Positions 14,991-23,073 of a stretch of 64,000 bases of DNA are shown here, in pieces. Source of the DNA: Sphingoaurantiacus capsulatus. Lineage in GTDB: Bacteria; Pseudomonadota; Alphaproteobacteria; Sphingomonadales; Sphingomonadaceae. The position numbers and the translations under genes were made by a program. Below the pieces are notes generated by a model. The model saw only the letters and a list, made by a program, of their open reading frames with translations, ran no database searches and was not told the origin of the DNA. Every line of letters begins with the position of its first letter. Position 1 is the first letter of the stretch. Where the stretch lies: positions 124,001-188,000 of the forward strand of contig NZ_JBHRXV010000011.1 in assembly GCF_042648405.1 (NCBI RefSeq), read 5' to 3'.

Positions 14991-17222
14991 ATGGGGAGGA
15001 AATCCAGCCGATCGATGATGTGGCTTCTCGCGGGGTGCGCGCTTGCGCTGCCGATGCCGCTTGCCGCCGCCGAGCCGCCGCTCGTCACCAGCGACACGCC
15101 GGGCGGCATGGCCAACCGCGACTGGTGGCCCCAGAGTCTCGATCTGAGCGCGCTGCGCCAGCGCGAGGCGCAGTCGAGCCCCTATGGCGCCGATTTCGAC
15201 TATGCCAGGGCGTTCGCCGGCCTCGATCTCGACGCGGTGAAGGCCGATCTGCGCAAGGTGCTCACCACCTCGCAGCCCTGGTGGCCCGCCGACTATGGCC
15301 ACTACGGCCCCTTCTTCATCCGCATGGCGTGGCACAGCGCCGGCACCTACCGCACCGCCGACGGCCGCGGCGGCTCCGATGGCGGCGAGCAGCGCTTCGA
15401 GGCGCTCAATTCCTGGCCCGACAATGTCAGCCTCGACAAGGCGCGGCGCCTGGTGTGGCCGATCAAGCAGAAATACGGCCGCGCGCTGTCGTGGGGCGAC
15501 CTGATGGTGCTCGCCGGCAACGTTGCGCTGGAGGACATGGGCTTCAAGACCATTGGGTTCGCGGGCGGCCGCGTCGACACCTGGCAGCCGGACCTCGTCT
15601 TCTGGGGCCCCGAGCGCAAGATGATGGAAGACAAGCGCCGCGACGCGAAGGGCAACCTCAAGGGCCCGATGGCGGCGACGCAGATGGGCCTCATCTATGT
15701 GAATCCCGAAGGGCCGAACGGCAATCACGACCCGATCTCGGCCGCCGCCGACATCCGCCGCGCCTTCGGCAGCATGGCGATGAACGACGAGGAGACGCTG
15801 GCGCTGATCGCCGGTGGCCACACCTTCGGCAAGGCGCATGGCGCGCACAAGCCCGACGTCTGCGTCGACAAGGAACCTTCGGCCGCTGGCATCGAGGCGC
15901 AGGGCTTCGGCTGGGCGAACAAGTGCGGTAAGGGCAATGCCGAGGACACGGTGACCAGCGGGCTTGAAGGCGCCTGGACCTCCAACCCGGTGCAGTTCAC
16001 CTCGCAATATCTCGACAATCTGTTCAACTTCACCTGGGTGAAGGCGAAGGCCCCGTCGGGCGCGACCCAGTGGGTGCCGACCGACCCGGCGGCGGCAACG
16101 CTCGTCCCCGACGCACATATCGAGGGCAAGACCCACGCGCCGATCATGTTCACCACCGACATCGCGCTGAAGGAGGATCCGGGTTTTCGCAAGATCGCGC
16201 AGCGCTGGCAGCAGAACCCCGACGAGTTCGCCGCCGCCTTCGCTCGCGCCTGGTTCAAGCTGACCCACCGCGACCTCGGCCCGTCGGTGCGCTACCTCGG
16301 CAAGGACGTGCCGGCGCAGAGCTTTGACTGGCAGGACCCGCTGCCCAAGGCGACCGGCAAGCCGATCAGCGACGGTGACGCCGCCGACCTGAAGCGCAGC
16401 ATCCTCGCCGCCGGGCTGACCGTGCCCGAGCTGGTGCGCGCCGCTTGGGCGTCCGCCTCCACCTATCGCGACACCGACATGCGCGGCGGGGCGAACGGCG
16501 GGCGCGTGCGGCTCGATCCGCAGCGCAACTGGGCGGTCAACGACAAGGCCGAGCTGGCGAAGGTGCTGGCCGCGCTCGGCAAGGTGCAGGCCGACTTCAA
16601 CCGTGGCGGCAAGCAGGTGTCGATGGCCGACCTCATCGTGCTGGGCGGCAATGCCGCTGTCGAGGAGGCGGCGAAGAAGGGCGGGCATAAGCTGAAGCTG
16701 GAATTCACCCCGGGCCGGGTGGATGCGACGCAGGCGCAGACCGACGTCGCGTCCTTCGCCTTCCTCGAGCCCAAGGCCGATGCTTTCCGCAACTATTACG
16801 CGCCCGGCGCCTATTTCAGCCCGACGCAGGCGCTGATCGACAAGGCGGACACGCTGGGGCTGACGGTGCCGGAAATGACGGCGCTGCTCGGCGGCATGCG
16901 CGCGCTCGGCGCCAACGCCGGCGGCTCGACCAGCGGGCTGTTCACCGCGCGGGCGGGCACGCTCAGCAACGACTTCTTCGTCAACCTGCTCGATATGTCG
17001 ACAATGTGGTCGAAGTCGGCGGCAACGCCCGGCCTCTACGAGGGCAAGGACCGCGCCGCGGGCACCGCCAAATGGACGGCGACCCCGGTCGACCTGATCT
17101 TCGGCTCCAATTCCGAGCTGCGGGCGGTGGCGGAAGTCTATGCCTCGGCGGATGCCGGCGACATGTTCGTCAAGGACTTTGCGGCGGCATGGACGAAGGT
17201 GATGAACGCCGATCTGCACTGA
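14991..17222 (+). CDS. katG: Catalase-peroxidase KatG with an export signal
   Basis: A 743-residue bifunctional haem catalase-peroxidase with the usual two tandem peroxidase domains. In the N-terminal domain, distal Arg/Trp/His are R111, W114 and H115 (FIRMAWHSAGTYR), and W114, Y236 and M262 match the Met-Tyr-Trp crosslink needed for catalase activity. The proximal histidine lies in GGHTFGKAHG. Unlike cytosolic KatG it begins with a basic, hydrophobic leader (MGRKSSRSMMWLLAGCALAL...AAAE), so it is predicted to be exported (KatP-like); LAGC could also be a lipobox. ATG 14991 follows GGAGAGGG. It removes H2O2 in the periplasm. The 14739-14990 gap upstream is its control region. Confidence 0.95.
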   Translation: MGRKSSRSMMWLLAGCALALPMPLAAAEPPLVTSDTPGGMANRDWWPQSLDLSALRQREAQSSPYGADFDYARAFAGLDLDAVKADLRKVLTTSQPWWPADYGHYGPFFIRMAWHSAGTYRTADGRGGSDGGEQRFEALNSWPDNVSLDKARRLVWPIKQKYGRALSWGDLMVLAGNVALEDMGFKTIGFAGGRVDTWQPDLVFWGPERKMMEDKRRDAKGNLKGPMAATQMGLIYVNPEGPNGNHDPISAAADIRRAFGSMAMNDEETLALIAGGHTFGKAHGAHKPDVCVDKEPSAAGIEAQGFGWANKCGKGNAEDTVTSGLEGAWTSNPVQFTSQYLDNLFNFTWVKAKAPSGATQWVPTDPAAATLVPDAHIEGKTHAPIMFTTDIALKEDPGFRKIAQRWQQNPDEFAAAFARAWFKLTHRDLGPSVRYLGKDVPAQSFDWQDPLPKATGKPISDGDAADLKRSILAAGLTVPELVRAAWASASTYRDTDMRGGANGGRVRLDPQRNWAVNDKAELAKVLAALGKVQADFNRGGKQVSMADLIVLGGNAAVEEAAKKGGHKLKLEFTPGRVDATQAQTDVASFAFLEPKADAFRNYYAPGAYFSPTQALIDKADTLGLTVPEMTALLGGMRALGANAGGSTSGLFTARAGTLSNDFFVNLLDMSTMWSKSAATPGLYEGKDRAAGTAKWTATPVDLIFGSNSELRAVAEVYASADAGDMFVKDFAAAWTKVMNADLH

Positions 17223-17236
17223 GGCGAAGCGCTGCA

Positions 17237-17267
17237 CCGGACGCCGGCATTGGCTGTCGGCGTCCGG
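17237..17267 (+). terminator. Hairpin after katG
   Basis: CCGGACGCCG and CGGCGTCCGG extend to a 13-bp stem (with one G-T pair) around a 5-nt loop, 15 bp after the katG stop. The T-tract is weak. Confidence 0.6.
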
Positions 17268-17305
17268 GATGGCGTTTCAGAAAAGCCGAAGACGATTAAG
17301 AGCAT

Positions 17306-17546
17306 CCCTCTCCCTTGAGGGGAGAGGACAGGTGAGGGTGAGGTTTCCGCCGCGCACCCGCCCACCAATCAAATCGTCATACCGGCAAAAGCCGGTATCC
17401 AGTCCCACCGTCGGTCTGGATACCGGCTTTCGCCGGTATGACGGAAACTGTGGTGTGCGTTCGACGACGGCGCACCAAGCCCAACCGTCACCCTCACCCT
17501 CCCGGCTATCGCCGGGCCCCTCCCTCTCCCCTCAAGGGAGAGGGGC
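17306..17546. repeat. Nested composite palindrome built from two repeat families
   Basis: Outer elements: a CCTCTCCC-TTGA-GGGGAGAGG hairpin plus GGTGAGGGTGAG at the left, and the inverted equivalent at the right (CTCACCCTC ... CCTCTCCCCTCAAGGGAGAGG). Inner element: 17376-17402 and 17416-17442 are 27-bp inverted arms (GTCATACCGGC...), with one mismatch, around 13 bp; each arm is itself a small hairpin. It fills the gap between katG and the DUF4336 gene, and its right end supplies that gene's stop codon. Confidence 0.8.
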
Positions 17547-18254
17547 ATTCGGCCGCAGCCAGCGAAAGGCGCGCTCCACGGCGGCGCGCCCGCCGGGCGA
17601 CACCGGCGCGCCATGCGCCATGACGAGCGTCTCGATGGGCCAGGCGAGGATGCGCTCGATCGCACCGCGGGCGGCAGCGCGATCGACGAAAGCCATACGA
17701 AACTTGCGCGGTACCTCGGGGTGAGGGGCCGTCATCAGGTCTAGCCGAGCGACCATTGCGCGCCAGCCGCTGAACCAGCCGCGATCGAAATGCTGGAGCA
17801 GGTCGGTGAACAGCACGGTACGACTGACGCGGTGGAAGAACACCAGCTCGGTGGTGATGAGATTGCCGCGCACCGCCACCTGATCGACCTCAACCGCCCA
17901 TTCCGCCGGGGCCACATCGCCGAGATCAGCGTCGAACGTCAGGTCGGGGCGCTTGCGGCGCAGCCCCGGCGGTGCCCAGGTGCGGGCCGAGGGGTAGGCG
18001 CGCTGCCAATCGGCGATGGACAGATGATGCAGCGAATTCGGCGCGACCAGATGCGCAATCTCGCCCAGCGCCTCCACCGCCGCCCGAAGCGCCGGCGTCG
18101 GCCGGACGGGCGACCAGAGCAGGAGCCGCGCGCCAGCAAGGCGGATGACGGCCATGCGCGTCGGGTAGCGAAAGCCGGCCACCATCGCCTCGGCGCCATT
18201 CGCCAGCCAGATGTCTTTGCCGAGCGGCATCAGCAGCGGCCGGTTCCCATCCAT
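17532..18254 (-). CDS. DUF4336 domain-containing protein
   Basis: A 240-residue DUF4336 protein, a group related to metallo-beta-lactamase-fold hydrolases. Recognisable family blocks are MPLGKDIWLANGAE, LVAPNSLHHLSIADWQRAYP (the HH...D cluster resembling a metal site), FHRVSRTVLFTDLLQHF and the final VMAHGAPVSPGG. ATG 18254 was chosen as the start of homology. It is the last gene of the thiC-led operon, 26 bp after the deaminase. Its last residues (APLP) and stop codon are encoded by the intergenic repeat, so the C-terminus may have been trimmed or replaced by repeat insertion. Enzymatic role unknown. Confidence 0.82.
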   Translation of the reverse strand: MDGNRPLLMPLGKDIWLANGAEAMVAGFRYPTRMAVIRLAGARLLLWSPVRPTPALRAAVEALGEIAHLVAPNSLHHLSIADWQRAYPSARTWAPPGLRRKRPDLTFDADLGDVAPAEWAVEVDQVAVRGNLITTELVFFHRVSRTVLFTDLLQHFDRGWFSGWRAMVARLDLMTAPHPEVPRKFRMAFVDRAAARGAIERILAWPIETLVMAHGAPVSPGGRAAVERAFRWLRPNAPLP

Positions 18255-18280
18255 CGCGCCGATCCCCGTCACCCGATCGC

Positions 18281-18724
18281 TCAGGCCGGCTCCCCGATAT
18301 CCTCGTTCCACAGTTCGGGCCGCTCGGCGATGAAGCGGCGCATTAACTCGATGCAGGTGTCGTCCTGCAGCACCTCGACCGCGACGCCGCGCGAGCGGAG
18401 ATGCTCTTCCTCGCCCATGAAGGTGTGGTTCTCGCCGACGATCACCTTGGGGATGCCGTAGAGCAGGATCGCGCCCGAGCACATCGAGCAGGGCGACAAG
18501 GTCGTGTAGATCACCGACCGCCGATAGACCTCGGCGGGATGCCGCCCGGCATTCTCCAGCGCATCCATCTCGCCGTGCAAGGTCGCGCTGCCCTGCTGCA
18601 CCCGCCGGTTATGCCCGCGCCCGATGATCTTGCCGTCGCAGACGATCACCGAGCCGATCGGAATGCCGCCCTCGGCATAACCCTGCCGGGCTTCCTCGAT
18701 GGCGGCGGCCATGAATTCGTCCAT
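18281..18724 (-). CDS. Nucleoside/base deaminase resembling yeast cytosine deaminase Fcy1
   Basis: A 147-residue zinc deaminase of the cytidine deaminase-like superfamily. The zinc site is H50 with catalytic E52 (SATLHGEMDALENAGR) and C79/C82 (TTLSPCSMCSG). The motifs GRGHN, ATLHGE, YTTLSPC and the C-terminal RRFIAERPELWNEDIGEP closely match yeast Fcy1, which converts cytosine to uracil, more than TadA or guanine deaminase. It lies 14 bp after the THI5-like binding protein in the thiC operon. It may act on cytosine or on a thiamin-related aminopyrimidine; uracil formed could go to Upp. The substrate is an inference. Confidence 0.88.
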   Translation of the reverse strand: MDEFMAAAIEEARQGYAEGGIPIGSVIVCDGKIIGRGHNRRVQQGSATLHGEMDALENAGRHPAEVYRRSVIYTTLSPCSMCSGAILLYGIPKVIVGENHTFMGEEEHLRSRGVAVEVLQDDTCIELMRRFIAERPELWNEDIGEPA

Positions 18725-18738
18725 TGGGCGTCCTCCTG

Positions 18739-19761
18739 TCAGCGCGACAGGGTGGGGCGTTCGGCGCGTGCCGGCAAGTAGCGGCGGTCGAAGATGGCGC
18801 GGGTTTTCGGCGTGCGTTGGAGTTTCTTGGTTTCGACCATCGTCTTGATCGAGCGGGTCAGGCGCGCGTCGCCGGTGCCGAGGCGGCGGCCTTCGGGGTG
18901 GCTCATCTCGTTGGCGATCGTGCCGGTGAGGCGGGTGAGTTCGACGTTGGGGTTGAGCGACGGGTCGCGCTTCGTGACGGCGGCGATGGCGGCTTGCGGG
19001 TCGCGGAGGGTGTCGGCGACGGCGCGGTTGATGGCGCGGACGACGCGGCGGGCGGCGTCGGGGCGGTTCTTGAGCAAGGTCGGCGAGGCCATCAGGGCGC
19101 TGCCGTAGAAGTCGGGCAGCACCGCGTCGTAGCGCAGGAAGCGCAGCACTTTCGTGTCGAGGCCGAGGGTCATCGCGGCGGCGGTCTGCGTGGTAGAATA
19201 GCCGAATACCGCGTCGGTCTCGCCGGCGAGCATCGCCTTCACCAGATCGGCCATGCTGGCGTCGCGGATCACCGGGGTGATCGAGGCGGGGTCGAGGCCG
19301 GTGGCGCGGGCATAAGGCGGGAAGGTTTCCGCCGCCACATCCTTGTCATGCGCGCCGATGCGCTTGGCCGTAAGGTCGCGCGGGGTACGGATCGGGCCGT
19401 CGGCGGCGACACCGATCACCGAGGGCGACTGATTGAACATCATGTAGATGCCGGTCGGCGCGGCGGTGGGGCGAGCGGCCGCCACCTCGATCAGCGAATT
19501 GATGTCGCCATAGCCGAGGTCGAAGCCTTCCGCCGTCATGCGCGGCGCCGCCTTGTAGGCGCCCTGGCCGGCGGTGAACTCGACCTCCAGCCCCTCGTCG
19601 CGGAAATAGCCCTTGTCCTCGGCGACGACGAACCAGGCGTTGGCGCCGCTCCAGCCCGAATTGAGCAGCATCCGCAGCTTGGTCGGCGCGGCGAGGGCCG
19701 GGCGGGCCAGCGGCAGCGCCGCCAGCCCGGCGATGACCGCGCGGCGGGAGAGAGGCGGCAT
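18739..19761 (-). CDS. ABC-type substrate-binding protein, NMT1/THI5-like
   Basis: A 340-residue periplasmic binding protein of the NMT1/THI5/SsuA family. The leader MPPLSRRAVIAGLAALPL carries an RR pair and so resembles a Tat signal. The mature part begins LRMLLNSGWSGANAWFVVAE, like binding proteins for thiamin pyrimidine precursors (HMP/formylaminopyrimidine), and has GYGDINSLIEVAA in the ligand cleft. It lies 5 bp after thiC, which supports a thiamin-precursor ligand. No permease or ATPase gene follows, so it must use a partner elsewhere or act as a receptor. The fungal THI5 CCCFC motif is absent. Confidence 0.87.
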   Translation of the reverse strand: MPPLSRRAVIAGLAALPLARPALAAPTKLRMLLNSGWSGANAWFVVAEDKGYFRDEGLEVEFTAGQGAYKAAPRMTAEGFDLGYGDINSLIEVAAARPTAAPTGIYMMFNQSPSVIGVAADGPIRTPRDLTAKRIGAHDKDVAAETFPPYARATGLDPASITPVIRDASMADLVKAMLAGETDAVFGYSTTQTAAAMTLGLDTKVLRFLRYDAVLPDFYGSALMASPTLLKNRPDAARRVVRAINRAVADTLRDPQAAIAAVTKRDPSLNPNVELTRLTGTIANEMSHPEGRRLGTGDARLTRSIKTMVETKKLQRTPKTRAIFDRRYLPARAERPTLSR

Positions 19762-19766
19762 CCGCC

Positions 19767-21665
19767 TCACTCCGCCGGCAGGTAGATTTCGCCGCCCTTC
19801 TCGCGGAACTTGTCGCTCATCTCCGCCATGCCCTTGTCGGCGTCGGCCTCTGCCATCGGCTGCGCGGCGAGGAAGGTGTCGGCGGATGCGTTCTGTTTCG
19901 CCGCGAACTCGCGCACTTCCTGCGTGATCTTCATCGAGCAGAATTTGGGGCCGCACATCGAGCAGAAATGCGCGGTCTTGGCGCCTTCGGCGGGCAAGGT
20001 CTGGTCGTGGAACTGCTCGGCGGTTTCGGGGTCGAGCGACAGGTTGAACTGGTCGCGCCAGCGGAACTCGAAGCGGGCGCGGCTCAAGGCGTCGTCGCGG
20101 GCCTGCGCCGCCGGGTGGCCCTTGGCGAGGTCGGCGGCGTGGGCGGCGAGCTTGTAGGTGACGACACCGACCTTGACGTCGTCGCGGTCGGGGAGGCCGA
20201 GATGCTCCTTCGGGGTCACGTAGCAGAGCATCGCGGTACCGAACCAGCCGATCATCGCCGCGCCGATCGCCGAGGTGATGTGGTCATAGCCGGGCGCGAT
20301 GTCGGTGGTCAGCGGCCCCAATGTGTAGAAGGGCGCCTCGCCGCAGGCCTCGAGCTGCTTGTCCATGTTGGCCTTGATCTTGTGCATCGGCACATGGCCG
20401 GGGCCTTCGATCATCACCTGGCAGTCCTGCTCCCAAGCGATCTTGGTCAGCTCGCCCAATGTCGCCAGCTCGGCGAACTGTGCCTCGTCGTTGGCGTCGG
20501 CGATCGAGCCGGGACGGAGGCCATCGCCGAGCGAGAAGCTGATGTCATAGGCGCGCATGATCTCGCAGATCTCGGCGAAATGCTCGTAGAGGAAGCTCTC
20601 GCGGTGATGCGACAGGCACCATTTCGCCATGATCGAGCCGCCGCGGCTGACGATGCCGGTGACGCGCTTGGCGGTCAGCGGAATGTAGGGCAGGCGGACG
20701 CCGGCGTGGATGGTGAAATAGTCGACGCCCTGCTCGGCCTGTTCGATCAGCGTGTCGCGGAAGATTTCCCAGTTCAGCTCCTCGGCGATGCCGCCGACCT
20801 TCTCCAGCGCCTGGTAGATTGGGACGGTGCCGATCGGCACCGGCGAGTTGCGGATGATCCATTCGCGCGTCGTGTGGATATTGCGGCCCGTCGACAGGTC
20901 CATGACGGTGTCGGCGCCCCAGCGGGTCGACCACACCATCTTCTCGACCTCCTCGGCTACGCTCGAGGCGACGGCCGAATTGCCGATGTTGGCGTTGATC
21001 TTGACGAGGAAGTTGCGGCCGATCGCCATCGGCTCGGCCTCGGGGTGGTTGATGTTCGCCGGGATGATGGCGCGGCCGCGGGCGATCTCGTCGCGCACGA
21101 ACTCGGGGGTGACATAGTCGGGGATCGACGCGCCGAAGTCCTGGCCATCTCGGGCGGCGATCTCGGCGGCTTTGGCGCGGCCGAGATTCTCGCGGATCGC
21201 CACATATTCCATCTCGGGCGTGATGATGCCGCGGCGGGCATAGTGCATCTGGCTGACGTTGGCGCCGGGCTTGGCGCGCAGGGGGCGCTTCTCGACGTTG
21301 GGGAATTCGGCCTGAATCTCGCTCTTGCGCGCGCCGCGGAGACCATTGTCCTCGGGGCGGACCTCGCGGCCATCATAGCGCTCGACGTCGCCGCGGCCTT
21401 CGATCCACGCCTGCCGCAGCTTCGGGAGGCCGGCCATGATGTCGATGCGGATGTTGGGGTCCGAGTAGGGGCCAGAGGCGTCATACACGCGCAGCGGCTT
21501 CTCGCCCGAGGTCGGCTCGAGGTCGATCTCGCGCATGGCGACGCGGACATCGGGGAACAGCTCGCCCGGCACATGCACCTTGCGGGAGGCGGGCAGCGGC
21601 CCGGTGGTGACGCCTTTCATGCCTGCGGCGCCTGGCATCTCGGTGCGTGCGTTAATGTCGGCCAT
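19767..21665 (-). CDS. thiC: Phosphomethylpyrimidine synthase ThiC
   Basis: A 632-residue radical SAM enzyme that rearranges aminoimidazole ribotide into HMP phosphate, the pyrimidine of thiamin. The ThiC-specific C-terminal cluster CxxCxxxxC is present (HFCSMCGPKFCSMKI). Core blocks include MHYARRGIITPEMEYVA, TIHAGVRLPYIPLTAKR and the glycine-rich GAAMIGWFGTAMLCYVTPKE. ATG 21665 was chosen because its GGGAG ribosome site lies within the regulatory hairpin of the TPP riboswitch leader. It is the first gene of a four-gene minus-strand operon and is controlled by thiamin pyrophosphate. Confidence 0.98.
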   Translation of the reverse strand: MADINARTEMPGAAGMKGVTTGPLPASRKVHVPGELFPDVRVAMREIDLEPTSGEKPLRVYDASGPYSDPNIRIDIMAGLPKLRQAWIEGRGDVERYDGREVRPEDNGLRGARKSEIQAEFPNVEKRPLRAKPGANVSQMHYARRGIITPEMEYVAIRENLGRAKAAEIAARDGQDFGASIPDYVTPEFVRDEIARGRAIIPANINHPEAEPMAIGRNFLVKINANIGNSAVASSVAEEVEKMVWSTRWGADTVMDLSTGRNIHTTREWIIRNSPVPIGTVPIYQALEKVGGIAEELNWEIFRDTLIEQAEQGVDYFTIHAGVRLPYIPLTAKRVTGIVSRGGSIMAKWCLSHHRESFLYEHFAEICEIMRAYDISFSLGDGLRPGSIADANDEAQFAELATLGELTKIAWEQDCQVMIEGPGHVPMHKIKANMDKQLEACGEAPFYTLGPLTTDIAPGYDHITSAIGAAMIGWFGTAMLCYVTPKEHLGLPDRDDVKVGVVTYKLAAHAADLAKGHPAAQARDDALSRARFEFRWRDQFNLSLDPETAEQFHDQTLPAEGAKTAHFCSMCGPKFCSMKITQEVREFAAKQNASADTFLAAQPMAEADADKGMAEMSDKFREKGGEIYLPAE

Positions 21666-21672
21666 CAGAAAA

Positions 21673-21703
21673 CTCCCGCAAGTCATTGGTCGCACGGCGG
21701 GAG
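21673..21703 (-). promoter_or_regulatory. Shine-Dalgarno-sequestering hairpin of the thiC leader
   Basis: On the minus strand CTCCCGC (21703-21697) is fully complementary to GCGGGAG (21679-21673), and the latter contains the thiC ribosome site 7 nt before the ATG. The loop is 17 nt. It is the likely OFF structure formed when TPP is bound. Confidence 0.7.
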
Positions 21704-21728
21704 CGGTGGCGCGAAAAGCGCTGGGTTC

Positions 21729-21823
21729 CGTTTCCTACGCCGGTGCGAACCGGATCAGGTTCGGAGGGTTTGGCGCCGCACTTGGCGCTGTCTCAGCCCG
21801 CTGCTCGGGCACCCCTGGGAACG
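21729..21823 (-). ncRNA. TPP riboswitch (THI element)
   Basis: The minus-strand sequence contains the conserved thi-box blocks in order: GGGGTGCCC, then GGGCTGAGA, then ACCCTCCGAACCTGATCCGG and CACCGGCGTAGGAAA, with a closing stem between CGTTCC and GGAAACG. These match the TPP aptamer, including the CUGAGA pyrimidine-sensing loop and the ACCUGAUC segment. It lies 64 bp upstream of thiC and probably controls the whole thiC operon at the level of translation. Confidence 0.96.
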
Positions 21824-21914
21824 CGCGGACGATGCGCCGGGAGGGGTGGGAGAGTCAATGAAGCTCGCTCAATCGTCCTCTTTGCGGAGGCGGGGATGAC
21901 GGGTTGAAGGTGGC

Positions 21915-22352
21915 TCAGAGATAATATCTCATCTTGATGGCCTGCATCGGCTCAGCGCTCGGGTCGAACCGTACCTTGTCGAACGCCGGCGGGCCGAATA
22001 TCAGGCGGGGGTTCCGGCTGAAGCCGATGCCTTCGGTGGGCATGCCGACCACGCTCTTGTCGAGCTTGCGGTTGCCGTTCTCGTCGTGGATCACCGAGAC
22101 GGCGTAGGCGCCCGGTGTCAGACCCTCGACGGTCAGCCGCACTTCAGGCGCGGCGGGGGCTGCGACGCGGCGGACACCTTCGACCTTCGCGCAATCGGGA
22201 AAGCCGTCGGCGCGGGGGAAGACGCAGACGCGCACCTCGCCCTCGCTCGACCGCAGGCCGACCAGCATGATCGTGAGCGTGACGGGCTCAGGAGGGGCGC
22301 TCGACGCGCCCATCAGCAGCAGCGCGGCGCCTGTCATCATCATCCGGTGCAT
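21915..22352 (-). CDS. DUF2141 domain-containing secreted protein
   Basis: A 145-residue protein with a short signal peptide (MHRMMMTGAALLLMGASSA) and a DUF2141 beta-sandwich. Family signatures are the early VRVCVFPRADGF, the central AVSVIHDENGNRKLD calcium-loop-like segment, and GIGFSRNP. It overlaps the end of the desaturase-like gene by 65 bp in another frame, so the two are translationally linked. Function unknown, envelope located; often found near lipid or carotenoid-modifying enzymes. Confidence 0.85.
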   Translation of the reverse strand: MHRMMMTGAALLLMGASSAPPEPVTLTIMLVGLRSSEGEVRVCVFPRADGFPDCAKVEGVRRVAAPAAPEVRLTVEGLTPGAYAVSVIHDENGNRKLDKSVVGMPTEGIGFSRNPRLIFGPPAFDKVRFDPSAEPMQAIKMRYYL

Positions 22353-23073
22353 GCGCCAACTCCCCCGACAAACCCCGGTCGGTATCGCACAGCCGGTCCC
22401 AGAAGCGGAAGTAGAGGCCGAAGTTGCAGCGATAGTCCGTGTGGTGGCGGTGATGGTGCGAGGCGGAGATCATCGCCGCGCCGAACGGGCCGGCAAGCCA
22501 GCGCTTCGGGAAAATCTCCCAGCCGATATGGTTGGTGACGCCGAAGAAGGTCATCACGGTCAGCACGATGCCGAGCGCCGCGACATGAATGGGAATCAGG
22601 AAGGTCAGCGCCGGGATCAGCAGTGCGCCCGACAGCGACTCCCACGGGTGGAAAGACATGGCGGCCCACGCGGTCGGCGGGCGGCTGTCGTGGTGGATGG
22701 CATGCATCAGGCGGAACAGCCGCGGCCGGTGCATCGCGCGGTGCGTCCAGTAGAAATAGCTATCGTGGATAAAGAGATAGGCGAGGATGCTCAGGGGAAT
22801 CCACAACAGGCTGTGCGCATTCCAGTCGGTGTAGATCTGCGTCCAGCCGAGCTGCTTCCACGCGTAGAGGGTGAGGCCCGCCGGGGCGCCGTAGATCGCG
22901 GCGGCGGCGAGCGACCAGCCGATCTCCCGGCGCATCTGCCCGCGCATCCGCTCCCCCGCGTACAGGCCGGGGTGGCGGCGGCCGGTCAGCCAGGCGAAGC
23001 CGCCCGACACCGCCAGATAGCGCACCGCGACGATGGCGATCATGGCGAGGACGGCGGCGGCAAGCTCGATCAT
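22288..23073 (-). CDS. Sterol desaturase / fatty acid hydroxylase superfamily protein
   Basis: A 261-residue integral membrane di-iron enzyme. It has hydrophobic N-terminal helices and the superfamily histidine clusters: HDSYFYWTHRAMHRP, then LMHAIHHDS, and finally HHHRHHTDYRCNFG. Such enzymes hydroxylate or desaturate lipids, sterols or carotenoids. The start ATG 23073 overlaps the ygfZ stop codon (ATGA), so it belongs to the ygfZ-desaturase-DUF2141 operon. The last residues overlap the DUF2141 gene. The substrate cannot be told from sequence. Confidence 0.9.
   Translation of the reverse strand: MIELAAAVLAMIAIVAVRYLAVSGGFAWLTGRRHPGLYAGERMRGQMRREIGWSLAAAAIYGAPAGLTLYAWKQLGWTQIYTDWNAHSLLWIPLSILAYLFIHDSYFYWTHRAMHRPRLFRLMHAIHHDSRPPTAWAAMSFHPWESLSGALLIPALTFLIPIHVAALGIVLTVMTFFGVTNHIGWEIFPKRWLAGPFGAAMISASHHHRHHTDYRCNFGLYFRFWDRLCDTDRGLSGELAHAPDDDDRRRAAADGRVERPS

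Noticed and set aside
18739..19761. Calling the binding protein a true THI5 HMP synthase
   Set aside because: It lacks the CCCFC motif of fungal THI5 and has an export signal, so a periplasmic binding role fits better.
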